Notes: generated by a model from the sequence alone, not told the origin. A stretch of 40,974 nt of DNA from Actinomycetales bacterium (GCA_002919305.1 PKFB01000084.1:1-40974), one strand, 5' to 3'; shown: positions 7,020 to 14,651, counted from the first letter of the stretch. A program made the numbers and translations.

Positions 7020-8690
7020 ATGGCGGCCCCTGCCATCACCTCCCGCCGTTCCCCCACGCGCGCTGGCCAGGGCCAGTGGGCGCTGGGGCACCATGAGCCA
7101 CTCAACGCCACCGAACGCTTCAAGAAGGACGACGACGGGCTTAACGTCCGCGCCCGAATCGAGAACATCTACGCCCACCGGGGATTCGACTCCATCGACC
7201 CGGCTGACCTGCGTGGCCGCTTCCGCTGGTGGGGTCTGTACACGCAGCGCCGGCCTGGGATCGACGGTGGGCGGACCGCGGTCCTGGAGCCAGAGGAGCT
7301 CGAGGACAAGTACTTCATGCTCCGGGTCCGGATCGATGGGGGGCAGCTGAACCTGCAGCAGCTGCGCACCATCGCCGAGATGTCGACCCGGTATGGCCGA
7401 GACACCGCTGACCTTACTGACCGACAGAACATTCAGCTGCACTGGGTCCGGATTGAGGATGTGCCCACGATCTGGCGCCACCTGGAGGCGGTGGGGCTGA
7501 GCACTCAGGAAGCCTGTGGGGACGTCCCGAGGGTGATCGTGGGCAGCCCGGTGGCCGGGATCAGTGCTGAGGAGCTGGTCGACGCTACTCCGGCGATTCG
7601 GGAGATCTCCGAGCGTTTCATCGGCAGCAAAGAGTTCTCCAACCTGCCTCGCAAGTACAAGACGTCGATCTCCTGGCTGCCTGACGTGCCCTACCAGGCC
7701 AACGACATCGCCTTCGTCGGGGTGGTGCACCCCGAGTACGGGCCCGGCTTCGACCTGTGGGTGGGGGGTGGACTGTCCACCAACCCGATGCTGGCCCAGC
7801 GACTGGGAGCCTGGGTGCCGTTGGAGGAGATACCGGAGGTCTGGTGGGGAGTCACCAGCGTCTTCCGGGACTACGGTTACCGACGGCTGCGGAACCGGGC
7901 CAGGTTGAAGTTCCTGCTGGCCGACTGGGGGCCCGAACGGTTCCGCGAGGTGCTGGAGAAGGAATACCTCAAGCGGGCGTTGCGCGACGGTCCACCGCTG
8001 CAGCAGCCCGACAGGGTGATCGACCATGTGGGGATCCACAAGCAGGTAGACGGTCGGTACTACGTCGGTGTGTCACCGATCGCGGGCCGGGTCTCGGGTA
8101 CCCTCCTGGCGCGCGTCGCCGACCTCGCCGAACAGCACGGCTCCAACCGGATCCGGACCACCCCCTACCAGAAGCTGCTGATCCTCGACGTCGAGGAGTC
8201 CAAGGTCGACGATCTGGTCGCCGGGCTTGAGGAGTTGGGCTTGCAAGCCCGACCGTCCCCGTACCGGCGGGGCACCCTGGCCTGCACCGGCATCGAGTAC
8301 TGCAAGCTCGCGATCGTCGAGACCAAAGCCCGGGCCATCGAGCTGGTGAAGGAGCTGGAGCGCCGGATCCCCGAACTCGACGTTCCGCTGAGCATCAACA
8401 TCAACGGTTGCCCCAACGCGTGCGCGCGTACCCAGGTCGCCGATATCGGCCTGAAGGGCCAGTTGGTCATGGACGCCAACGGTAACCAGGTGGAGGGCTT
8501 CCAGGTTCACCTCGGCGGTGGCCTGGGGCTGCGGGCCGGATTCGGCCGCAAGCTGCGAGGCCTGAAGGTTACCGCGGACGAGTTGGCCGACTACATCGAG
8601 CGAGTGGTACGCCGGTACCTCGCACAACGTGAGGAGGGCGAAGCGTTCGCCACCTGGGTGATCCGGGCGGCTGAGAGCGACCTGCGATGA
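7020..8690 (+). CDS. sir: Ferredoxin-dependent sulfite reductase (assimilatory, SirA/NirA family)
   Basis: Six-electron reductase of 556 residues carrying siroheme and a [4Fe-4S] cluster. The cluster ligands are clear: Cys422 and Cys428 in ACTGIEYCKL, and Cys464 and Cys468 in NGCPNACARTQ. Tyr74 in WGLYTQRRPG and Cys166 in QEACGDVPR correspond to the covalent Tyr-Cys pair described for M. tuberculosis NirA. Family members reduce sulfite or nitrite; sulfite is favoured because cysH and a sirohydrochlorin chelatase follow. ATG 7020 is chosen because GAGAGGA at 7007-7013 precedes it and an earlier in-frame start at 6987 lacks one. The next gene overlaps its stop by 4 bases. Confidence 0.93.
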   Translation: MAAPAITSRRSPTRAGQGQWALGHHEPLNATERFKKDDDGLNVRARIENIYAHRGFDSIDPADLRGRFRWWGLYTQRRPGIDGGRTAVLEPEELEDKYFMLRVRIDGGQLNLQQLRTIAEMSTRYGRDTADLTDRQNIQLHWVRIEDVPTIWRHLEAVGLSTQEACGDVPRVIVGSPVAGISAEELVDATPAIREISERFIGSKEFSNLPRKYKTSISWLPDVPYQANDIAFVGVVHPEYGPGFDLWVGGGLSTNPMLAQRLGAWVPLEEIPEVWWGVTSVFRDYGYRRLRNRARLKFLLADWGPERFREVLEKEYLKRALRDGPPLQQPDRVIDHVGIHKQVDGRYYVGVSPIAGRVSGTLLARVADLAEQHGSNRIRTTPYQKLLILDVEESKVDDLVAGLEELGLQARPSPYRRGTLACTGIEYCKLAIVETKARAIELVKELERRIPELDVPLSININGCPNACARTQVADIGLKGQLVMDANGNQVEGFQVHLGGGLGLRAGFGRKLRGLKVTADELADYIERVVRRYLAQREEGEAFATWVIRAAESDLR

Positions 8691-8884
8691 GCGAACGGAT
8701 CACCCCCTACTACTGCCCGTACTGCGGAGACGAGGACCTGCGCCCTCACACCGACTCCCATGGCGCCTGGGAGTGCCGTTCCTGCGCTCGGGTCTTCGTC
8801 GTGAAGTTCCTCGGATTGCACGTACCCCCCACCCCACCCGACCGCACCGCGAGCGCTCATCGACCAGAGGGAGCACATCCATGA
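8687..8884 (+). CDS. Small zinc-ribbon protein of the sulfur assimilation operon
   Basis: A 65-residue protein with two Cys pairs, YYCPYCGD near the N-terminus and ECRSCARVF about 20 residues later, which together form a rubredoxin-like or zinc-ribbon knuckle. The last 20 residues are Pro/His-rich and probably flexible. ATG 8687 overlaps the sulfite reductase stop as ATGA, and its own stop overlaps the cysH start in the same way, so it is translationally coupled at both ends. Similar small proteins sit between the reductase and cysH in other actinomycetes. A role in metal or electron transfer to the reductases is a guess. The function is unknown. Confidence 0.85.
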   Translation: MSERITPYYCPYCGDEDLRPHTDSHGAWECRSCARVFVVKFLGLHVPPTPPDRTASAHRPEGAHP

Positions 8885-9594
8885 CGCACGTCTCCTCCGA
8901 AAGGCGTACCGCCGCGGAACTGAGAGAAATCGCCTTGCGTGCCGGCGAAGAGCTGGAGACCGCCTCCGCCGAGGAGATCATCGAGTGGGCCGTGCAGACG
9001 TTCGGCCGGCGCTTCTGCGTCACGTCGTCGTTCACCGACGCTGTTCTGGTCCACTTGGTCTCTCGGGTCGCTCCCGGCACGGATGTGGTGTTCCTCGACA
9101 CCGATTTGCACTTTCCCGAGACGCTGCGGGTTCGCGACCACGTGGCGCGTACCTTGCCGGTGACGGTCCGCTCCATCCGGCCTCGGCTGACCGTCGCCGA
9201 GCAGGACGCCGAGTATGGACCGGAGCTGTATCACCGAGACCCCGACACCTGCTGTGCCCTGCGCAAGGTGGAGCCGTTGGAGCGGGGCCTGGAACCCTAT
9301 GACGCGTGGGCCGCTGGGCTGCGACGGGATGAATCACCTACCCGCGCCGACACGCCGGTGGTGGGCTTCGACGGCACCCGGGGCAAGGTGAAGGTGGCGC
9401 CTATCGCACGGTGGACGCAGGCCGATGTGGACGCTTACATCGCCCGCTACAACGTGCCGGTCAATGAGTTGGTGAAGAAGGGCTACCCCTCGGTGGGGTG
9501 CTGGCCTTGCACGCGGCCGGTGAAGGACGGGGAAGATCCCCGAGCCGGTCGGTGGGCGCTGTTCGACAAGACTGAGTGCGGGATCCATTGGTAG
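8881..9594 (+). CDS. cysH: Adenylyl-sulfate (APS) reductase, CysH family with [4Fe-4S] cysteines
   Basis: Reduces activated sulfate to sulfite in the cytoplasm. The 237-residue protein has the PAPS-reductase fold signature with TSSFTDAVLVHLVSRVAPG and VVFLDTDLHFPET. Cys124-Cys125 (DTCCALRK) and Cys207/Cys210 (GCWPCTRPV) are the [4Fe-4S] ligands that mark APS-type enzymes rather than PAPS reductases. The C-terminal ECGIHW carries the catalytic Cys233. The WAAGLRRDESPTRA segment is the usual Arg-rich substrate loop. ATG 8881 is preceded by an AGAGGGAG box and overlaps the upstream stop. The sulfite it makes would be used by the reductase at 7020-8690. No cysD/cysN sulfurylase genes are seen here. 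Confidence 0.93.
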   Translation: MTHVSSERRTAAELREIALRAGEELETASAEEIIEWAVQTFGRRFCVTSSFTDAVLVHLVSRVAPGTDVVFLDTDLHFPETLRVRDHVARTLPVTVRSIRPRLTVAEQDAEYGPELYHRDPDTCCALRKVEPLERGLEPYDAWAAGLRRDESPTRADTPVVGFDGTRGKVKVAPIARWTQADVDAYIARYNVPVNELVKKGYPSVGCWPCTRPVKDGEDPRAGRWALFDKTECGIHW

Positions 9595-10349
9595 AGGCAG
9601 ATGCATCGACCGGGCCGGTGCGGGTCCCGCTGATCCTGCTGGCACACGGCAGTCGTGATCCACGCGCGGCGGAGGCCACCCAGGCGCTGCGGCGAGCGGT
9701 GGCCGCCGCCCGGCCCGGGCTGACGGTACGCGTCGCGTATCTGGACCACGCCGAACCTCGAGTGGGGACGGTGCTGGCGGACGTGGCGCGGGCCGGTCAC
9801 CGTGACGTTGTGGTGGCGCCGTTGTTGTTGACCGCGGCGTACCACAGCCGGGTTGATGTTCCGGCGACGCTGGCGCAGGCGGCTGAAGTATGCGAGGGGA
9901 TGCGGATCCACACCGCCGATGTGCTGGGGCCGGATCCGCTGCTGCTGTCCGCGCTTGAAGAACGGGTCGACCCCACGGCGGACGCCTTTGTCCTCGCGGC
10001 AGCGGGCTCGTCCGCTCCGGACGCGGTCGCGACGATCCGTCGGACCGCCGCGGAGTTGGGGGAGCGGTTGGGGGCGCCGTGCGTGGCGGCGTTCGCTTCC
10101 GCGTCAGGGCCGCGGGTGGCGACCGCCGTGGCCAGGCTGCGCTCCGCGGGGGCCCGCCGGGTCGCGGTCGCCGCGTATTTCCTGGCGCCGGGATTGTTAT
10201 ATGACCGGGTGGTGGCGGATGCCTGGTACGCCGGTGCTGTTCAGGTCGCGGAGCCGTTGCGGGATCTGCCGGACTTAGTCACCTTGGTGCTCACCCGCTA
10301 CGACCACGCGTGCCCGGTGCTCGTGGGCGCGGGTACGGATGCCGGGTGA
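9576..10349 (+). CDS. Sirohydrochlorin chelatase (CbiX/SirB-like), likely for siroheme
   Basis: Inserts a divalent metal into sirohydrochlorin. Two CbiX-like halves are visible: the first carries LILLAHGSRDPRA and LLLTAAYHSRVDVPATL with the metal-binding His residues, and the second carries AFASASGPRV and AAYFLAPGLLYDRV. The length of about 257 residues matches the two-domain chelatases. Its place directly after sulfite reductase and cysH indicates ferrochelation for siroheme rather than cobalt for cobalamin. The frame overlaps the end of cysH; GTG 9576, TTG 9588 and GTG 9618 are all possible starts, and none has a clear ribosome binding site, so translational coupling is likely. A strong hairpin follows at 10504-10534. 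Confidence 0.88.
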   Translation: MRDPLVEADASTGPVRVPLILLAHGSRDPRAAEATQALRRAVAAARPGLTVRVAYLDHAEPRVGTVLADVARAGHRDVVVAPLLLTAAYHSRVDVPATLAQAAEVCEGMRIHTADVLGPDPLLLSALEERVDPTADAFVLAAAGSSAPDAVATIRRTAAELGERLGAPCVAAFASASGPRVATAVARLRSAGARRVAVAAYFLAPGLLYDRVVADAWYAGAVQVAEPLRDLPDLVTLVLTRYDHACPVLVGAGTDAG

Positions 10350-10503
10350 GTCAGCCGCCAGATGAGGCGGCGCGTGTGGAATGGTTTACCGGTTGTGGCG
10401 GCGAACGCGCTGTTTGTGGGATCGGCGTCGCTGGATGTCGAGAATGGGCGGACAGCGCTCGAACATCGCGAGAATGATCAATGAGATTGATGAATAGCTA
10501 TGA

Positions 10504-10534
10504 ACAAGGGGTACGCCTCGCGCGTACCCCTTGT
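10504..10534. terminator. Bidirectional terminator between the sulfur operon and whiB1
   Basis: ACAAGGGGTACGC (10504-10516) and its exact complement (10522-10534) form a 13-bp stem with a 5-base loop. It lies between the convergent chelatase (+) and whiB1 (-) genes and can serve both. Confidence 0.75.
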
Positions 10535-10568
10535 CCCATGCCGTCTGTGTCGCGTCGTGGCGGTAATT

Positions 10569-10823
10569 TCACGCGGTGTGGGCCCGCTCCCGCAGGCCGG
10601 TACGGCGCTTGAGCGCGCGCCGCTCCTCCTCGCTCATCCCGCCCCACACGCCGGCGTCCTGACCGGTTTCAAGTGCCCACTGCAGACATTCATTGATTAC
10701 GGAGCAACGCCGGCACACCGCCTTAGCCTGCTCAATCTGCAGCAGAGCGGGACCGGAAGTGCCGATGGGGAAGAACAGCTCCGGGTCCTCGTCGCGGCAG
10801 AGGGCACGGTGGCGCCAGTCCAT
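10569..10823 (-). CDS. whiB1: Transcriptional regulator WhiB1 (WblE), [4Fe-4S] protein
   Basis: An 84-residue Wbl protein almost colinear with M. tuberculosis WhiB1. The four iron-sulfur ligands Cys9, Cys37, Cys40 and Cys46 are at identical positions, followed by the GVWGGMSEEERRALKRR turn and basic tail that contact SigA and DNA. The N-terminal MDWRHRALCRDEDPELFF is highly characteristic. WhiB1 is nitric-oxide sensitive and essential in mycobacteria. ATG at 10823 is chosen because AAGGAG lies 9 bases upstream; longer frames reaching 10892 lack homology. Two CRP-like dyads lie upstream, and the diacylglycerol-kinase-like gene that starts at 12209 is the upstream neighbour on the same strand. 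Confidence 0.96.
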   Translation of the reverse strand: MDWRHRALCRDEDPELFFPIGTSGPALLQIEQAKAVCRRCSVINECLQWALETGQDAGVWGGMSEEERRALKRRTGLRERAHTA

Positions 10824-10860
10824 GAGGGCAACACTCCTTGATCGTAAATTGGGCCTGTTC

Positions 10861-10889
10861 TGGGTATGCACTCGCGTGTTCTCGACCAA
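10861..10889 (-). promoter_or_regulatory. Candidate whiB1 promoter
   Basis: On the minus strand TTGGTC (10889-10884) and TACCCA (10866-10861) are separated by 17 bases. The -10 element is weak. Transcription would begin near 10854, about 30 bases before the whiB1 ATG. Confidence 0.35.
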
Positions 10890-10926
10890 CACGCGTGAGC
10901 AGGCAGCAATCGTTGTCGCGCTCGCT

Positions 10927-10942
10927 TGTGAATGCTTTCACG
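10927..10942 (-). promoter_or_regulatory. CRP-like site upstream of whiB1 (site 1)
   Basis: TGTGA-N6-TCACG matches 9 of the 10 conserved bases of the CRP half-site consensus TGTGA-N6-TCACA. It is centred about 111 bases before the whiB1 start. In M. tuberculosis the whiB1 promoter is known to be controlled by CRP (Rv3676) at two sites, so conservation of this input is plausible. Confidence 0.6.
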
Positions 10943-10985
10943 AACTACCGCAATGTCAAGGGGGTGACCGGATAAAGTCTGGCTC

Positions 10986-11001
10986 GGTGAGCAAGCTCAC
11001 G
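10986..11001 (-). promoter_or_regulatory. CRP-like site upstream of whiB1 (site 2)
   Basis: GGTGA-N6-TCACG, within the strong dyad GTGAGC-AA-GCTCAC, matches 8 of 10 CRP consensus bases. It lies 59 bases farther from whiB1 than site 1. It could also be an unrelated operator. Confidence 0.42.
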
Positions 11002-11288
11002 GATATATGCCCGACTTTGTCCGGATCTTTCCCTCCGACCACGGCGACGGAGCGTCACCAAGCAGAATGCAGTGCGTCGCCCACCGTGGGACATGCGGAA
11101 TCCGATCCGAATCCCCAAACGAGCCCTATTCAGCACACCATGATTGCAGAGATCTCGCTGACCCAAACAGCAGATTCCCAGGAGATTTTCAGCTAACTTC
11201 TTGGCGGCTCATACGTTGAGTTATGGGGGAGTGAACGCTTTGTGCGGCCACTTACTCTACAGATACCCGCAGATACATACTGTATTCA
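11002..11288. other. Non-coding spacer between whiB1 and the lipid kinase gene
   Basis: Less GC-rich than its surroundings. No plausible gene was seen on either strand. Open frames here (for example 11007-11219) have no recognisable domain and no ribosome binding site. Confidence 0.4.
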
Positions 11289-12209
11289 TCAACAGACAAC
11301 ACGCAACGCGCGGGGTTCAGACTTAAACACGATCCTGTCGGTCTCTCCGAGGTAATCACCATCGAGTTGATAAGCCTGCGGGAGTAACGAGGACAGGGTG
11401 AACTCATCCACATCGTGCAGTCGCACCACTCGGCGTCCGCGTGGCGGGGTACGAGACAACAAGTGGAATGCGGTCCGTGCCGTACTGGATATTCCGAGTG
11501 TTCGTTGGGCTACCGCATCCAAACCGAGATCGAACGATGCGCCGGGAGAGGGATTGATCGGCCGGTTACCGAGATACGTCCACGGTGACGTGTTCTGCAC
11601 GATGATGGCGGCCAAGCCTGTGATGGGTTCAGCGCCCGGCCGATGCAGCGTCATAGGGGGATGGCGCCGGTCCCGGGTCGTCGCGAACTGAGCCAAGGCC
11701 TCACGCAGGTACAGTGCCGGGGTGGAGATGCGTCCCTGACTGCGCGCCCGCTCCACTCGGCGAATCACCTCGGCGTCGAAGCCCATCCCGGCGCAGAAGG
11801 TGAACCAGCGTTGGTTAGCCCGGCCAAGGCCGATGGTGCGGGTCCGACGCTCCCGGAGCGCCTCCAGAATCACGCTGGTCCCTTCGGCCCAGTCACGGGG
11901 CAGCCCAAGCGCGCCGGCGAAGACGTTGGTCGAGCCCCCCGGTACCACCGCGAGCGCTGGCACCGCCTCCGAGGGGCCGTCGGTGAGCAGGCCGTTGACG
12001 ACCTCGTTGATCGTGCCGTCCCCACCCAACGTGACCACCACGTCCATGCCTTCCTTGACGGCCTGGCGGGCCAGCTCGGCGGCGTGCCCCCGTCGTTGGG
12101 TGTACTCCAGCTCCAGACTCACCTCACTGCGCAACGCCCGGACCAGAACGTCACGGCTACGCGCACTGGTGGTCGTGGCCTTGGGGTTTACCACCAACAG
12201 GGCGCGCAT
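11289..12209 (-). CDS. Diacylglycerol kinase-like lipid kinase (DAGK catalytic domain)
   Basis: A 306-residue protein of the YegS/DgkB/sphingosine-kinase superfamily, which phosphorylates lipid or lipid-like alcohols at the membrane. The N-terminal MRALLVVNPKATTTSARSRD and the glycine-rich nucleotide loop VTLGGDGTINEVVNGLL are diagnostic, followed by ALAVVPGGSTNVFAGALGLP and the C-terminal QLDGDYLGETDRIVFK segment. The exact substrate is unknown. ATG 12209 is preceded by GGAGAGG on the minus strand; a 55-residue upstream extension lacks homology. A kinase of this type also neighbours whiB1 in other actinomycetes. Confidence 0.9.
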   Translation of the reverse strand: MRALLVVNPKATTTSARSRDVLVRALRSEVSLELEYTQRRGHAAELARQAVKEGMDVVVTLGGDGTINEVVNGLLTDGPSEAVPALAVVPGGSTNVFAGALGLPRDWAEGTSVILEALRERRTRTIGLGRANQRWFTFCAGMGFDAEVIRRVERARSQGRISTPALYLREALAQFATTRDRRHPPMTLHRPGAEPITGLAAIIVQNTSPWTYLGNRPINPSPGASFDLGLDAVAQRTLGISSTARTAFHLLSRTPPRGRRVVRLHDVDEFTLSSLLPQAYQLDGDYLGETDRIVFKSEPRALRVVC

Positions 12210-12343
12210 GGCGGGCACTGTACCTCTCCAGTGCCAGGGCGCCGCCACCGCCCAGGAGTCGTGTGCCCTACACCGCGTGACCGGCCCAGCCGCTGTCCCC
12301 GGCGGCGTCGGAACGAATACGCGCGTGGGTAACCTCATCTGTC

Positions 12344-12730
12344 GTGAATAAGACCACCACCCCGCCAGCGTCACTGATGTGGGCCGTGCGGCTGCTGTTC
12401 TTCGAGGCTGGGCTTTTCGGCGTGCTCGCCGTTGGCCTTGTCATCGCCACGGTCCTGGGGGAGCCGTACTCCATCGTCACCAGCCTGGCGGAGGCGGCGG
12501 TCGCCCTCGGCTGTGGCGCCCTGATCGGTTGGTTGGCGCATTCGTTGCGGCAGCTTCGCGGGCGCTTCCGTAATCCGGCGTTCGTGGTGCAGCTGTTTTT
12601 GCTCGCCGCCGCGTACCAGATGATCGTCGGTGGGGTGTGGTGGCTGGGGGTGCCCGTCGGATTTCTGGCGGTCTGCGTCGGTGGGCTGCTGTTGGCTCCC
12701 GCTAGCACCGATGCGCTGGGATTGCGGTGA
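12344..12730 (+). CDS. Small integral membrane protein, unknown function
   Basis: A 128-residue hydrophobic protein with about four membrane helices, visible as LMWAVRLLFFEAGLFGVLAV, SLAEAAVALGCGALIGWLA, FVVQLFLLAAAYQMIVGG and VPVGFLAVCVGGLLLA, with a basic loop HSLRQLRGRFRN between helices 2 and 3. No enzymatic motif is seen. The start is GTG 12344; no ribosome binding site is present, but a TAACCT -10-like hexamer at 12330-12335 lies 8 bases before it, so a leaderless transcript is plausible. It is divergent from the lipid kinase and convergent with the oxidoreductase at 12852. Confidence 0.75.
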   Translation: MNKTTTPPASLMWAVRLLFFEAGLFGVLAVGLVIATVLGEPYSIVTSLAEAAVALGCGALIGWLAHSLRQLRGRFRNPAFVVQLFLLAAAYQMIVGGVWWLGVPVGFLAVCVGGLLLAPASTDALGLR

Positions 12731-12732
12731 GT

Positions 12733-12838
12733 CGCTCATGCTGAGCGGGGAGACCCAGGAGTAGATATCAGGGAGCGGGTCGACGGCAGCATCCGCTCCG
12801 GTGGCCCGCCCCGTGTGGCAGGCCACCGTGTCCCTGAT
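12733..12838. terminator. Structured intergenic region with several hairpins
   Basis: CGCTCA/TGAGCG (12733-12747), GAGCGG/CCGCTC (12773-12778 with 12793-12798) and GGTGGCC/GGCCACC (12800-12806 with 12821-12827) are short stems. ATCAGGGA/TCCCTGAT (12767-12774 with 12831-12838) could enclose the last two as a three-way junction. The region lies between convergent genes and probably acts as a bidirectional terminator. Confidence 0.5.
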
Positions 12839-12851
12839 GTAAATCCGCGGA

Positions 12852-13823
12852 TTACCGAGTGTGATCAAGCACGATTTTGCCGAACATCCGGCCGCTGGCT
12901 AGGCGCTGAAACGCCTCATGAGCCTGGGAAAAGCCGTACTCGGAGTCGATCACGGGCCGAATTCCCCGATCAGCGCACAACGTCACCAGCGCCTCTAGTT
13001 CGGCCCGCGTCCCCATGGTGACGCCCAGTACGTCGATCTGCAGGAAATACAGCCGACGCAGGTCCACCTGTGGCAGATAGCCGGAGGTGGCGCCCGCGAC
13101 GACCACACGCCCGCCAGGCCGCACCGCCTTAAGGGAGTGCGCGAAGGTCGCCTCGCCCACCGTTTCGATCACCAGATCGACGCGTTCCGGCAGACGGGCA
13201 CCGGGCTCCAGCGCCTCCGCCCCCAACGCCGCCACCTGCGCCCGTTTGGCCGGATCGCGGCTGGTCGCGTACACCGTCGCTCCGAGCGCGCGGGCGAGCA
13301 CCACGGCCGCGGTTGCCACACCGCCTCCGACTCCCTGCACCAGGACGCTTCCCCCCGCTGACAGCTGCCCCCGCGTCACCAGCATTCGGTACGCGGTCAG
13401 CCAGGCGGTAGGCAGACAGGCCGCCTCCGCAAAGCTCAGCGCCGGTGGTTTGGGGATCAGATTGCGTCTGGGGACCCGGACCCGTTCGGCGAAGGTGCCC
13501 GGATAGCTTTCGGACAGCAGGGTACGCCCGGGATCAAGGGTCTCATCGCCGCCACCGGCCGTGGGGTCGCCGATCACGGCGTGGACCACGACCTCATTGC
13601 CGTCCTGATCGACCCCTGCCGCGTCACAGCCGAGGATCATCGGTAGCCGGTCCTCTGACAGTCCAACGCCACGCAGGGACCACAGATCATGATGGTTGAG
13701 CGAGCTGGCCCGTACCTCGACCGTCACCCAGTCCTCGGGGAGCGATGGTTCGGGAAGCTCGCCGATCTCCAACCCAGAGAGTGGATCGTCCGGAACGATG
13801 CGTTTCGCGTACACGGCGCGCAT
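12852..13823 (-). CDS. Zinc-binding-type alcohol dehydrogenase/quinone oxidoreductase (MDR superfamily)
   Basis: A 323-residue NAD(P)H-dependent medium-chain oxidoreductase. The N-terminal GroES-like domain contains VRASSLNHHDLWSLRG and ILGCDAAGVDQDGNEV. The Rossmann domain starts at SVLVQGVGGGVATAAVVLAR with the GxGxxG-type loop and continues to the VIETVGEATFAHSLKAVRPG segment. The catalytic zinc ligands of classical alcohol dehydrogenases are not evident, so a quinone-oxidoreductase-like enzyme is more likely. The substrate is unknown. The start is ATG 13823. It is divergent from the flavin reductase gene across about 200 bases. Confidence 0.87.
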   Translation of the reverse strand: MRAVYAKRIVPDDPLSGLEIGELPEPSLPEDWVTVEVRASSLNHHDLWSLRGVGLSEDRLPMILGCDAAGVDQDGNEVVVHAVIGDPTAGGGDETLDPGRTLLSESYPGTFAERVRVPRRNLIPKPPALSFAEAACLPTAWLTAYRMLVTRGQLSAGGSVLVQGVGGGVATAAVVLARALGATVYATSRDPAKRAQVAALGAEALEPGARLPERVDLVIETVGEATFAHSLKAVRPGGRVVVAGATSGYLPQVDLRRLYFLQIDVLGVTMGTRAELEALVTLCADRGIRPVIDSEYGFSQAHEAFQRLASGRMFGKIVLDHTR

Positions 13824-14023
13824 CCGAGCACGCTAACACCCGTTATCCGGCCCGGACGTCCCGACTGGTGGTTTTCCAGGGTGGACCACGGCCGAAAACC
13901 ACGGTGACTGCCGCCCGCCGCCGTGCGGGAGACCTCCCCGACAGCGCGTAAGAAGCCGGTGGCGGACTCAAGCGAACCGAAACAGTCCCTCCGAGTCTGG
14001 AATCAAGCGACGAATCGGGAACA

Positions 14024-14554
14024 ATGGCGGCCGTGAATCATCGGATCAGGACGCGTGGAACGGTGGATCAGGCCCAGTACCGACGGGTGCTCGGACACTT
14101 CCCGACCGGGGTCACCGTGGTTACCGCCAACGGACCAGACGGACCTGTCGGGCTGTCGATCAGTTCGTTCACGGCGGTGTCGTTATCACCGCCACTCGTG
14201 GGCTTCTTACCGGCACACACCTCCTGGTCCTGGCCGATGATCCGCGCCGCCGGATGGTTCTGCGTCAATATCCTGGCCGCTGGCCAGGAGAAGATCGCCC
14301 GGCTGTTCGCGACTCCCGGTGTGGACCGGTTCCAGGATCTGAACTGGCAGCCCGCACCCTACTCAGGCGCGCCGCGGCTGGAAGGGGTGGTGGCCTGGAT
14401 CGACTGTGAGATCGAGGCCGTCACCGTGGCCGGGGACCACGATTTCGTGCTGGGCCGGGTGCACGCCTTACACGCCGAAAGCGATGAGCCTCCGCTGCTG
14501 TTTCACCGGAGCCGCTACGCCCGCGGCCCGCAGTGGCCGCGTGACCCCGCGTAA
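14024..14554 (+). CDS. Flavin reductase family protein (FMN-binding split barrel)
   Basis: A 176-residue protein of the flavin reductase-like (DIM6/NTAB) family. VLGHFPTGVTVVTA, GLSISSFTAVSLSPPLVGF and FCVNILAAGQEKIARLFA are characteristic flavin- and NAD(P)H-binding segments, and the C-terminal GRVHALHAESDEPPLLFH is typical. Such proteins supply reduced flavin to a two-component monooxygenase or act alone. No monooxygenase is adjacent. ATG 14024 is chosen as the start; a GGGA lies just before it. Confidence 0.88.
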   Translation: MAAVNHRIRTRGTVDQAQYRRVLGHFPTGVTVVTANGPDGPVGLSISSFTAVSLSPPLVGFLPAHTSWSWPMIRAAGWFCVNILAAGQEKIARLFATPGVDRFQDLNWQPAPYSGAPRLEGVVAWIDCEIEAVTVAGDHDFVLGRVHALHAESDEPPLLFHRSRYARGPQWPRDPA

Positions 14555-14572
14555 CCGCACAACCGGTCAGCG

Positions 14573-14596
14573 CGGGCCGGGATATCACCCGGCCCG
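14573..14596. terminator. Bidirectional terminator hairpin
   Basis: CGGGCCGGG (14573-14581) and CCCGGCCCG (14588-14596) form a perfect 9-bp stem with a 6-base loop. It lies between the convergent flavin reductase and malic enzyme genes. Confidence 0.65.
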
Positions 14597-14651
14597 ACTG
14601 TATGTGTCCGGCGATATACGGCTGACGACAAGCGGCTGGCAACGCCGGCCG

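Noticed and set aside
6735-8039. Long open frame antisense to the sulfite reductase gene
   Set aside because: The high third-position GC of the real gene leaves the opposite strand open; the translation has no domain and no ribosome binding site.
10693-11196. Plus-strand frame across whiB1 and its upstream region
   Set aside because: Antisense to whiB1 and its control region; no domain.
12733-12838. tRNA or 6C-RNA motif
   Set aside because: No cloverleaf or CCA-compatible acceptor stem, and no C-rich loops of six or more as in 6C RNA.
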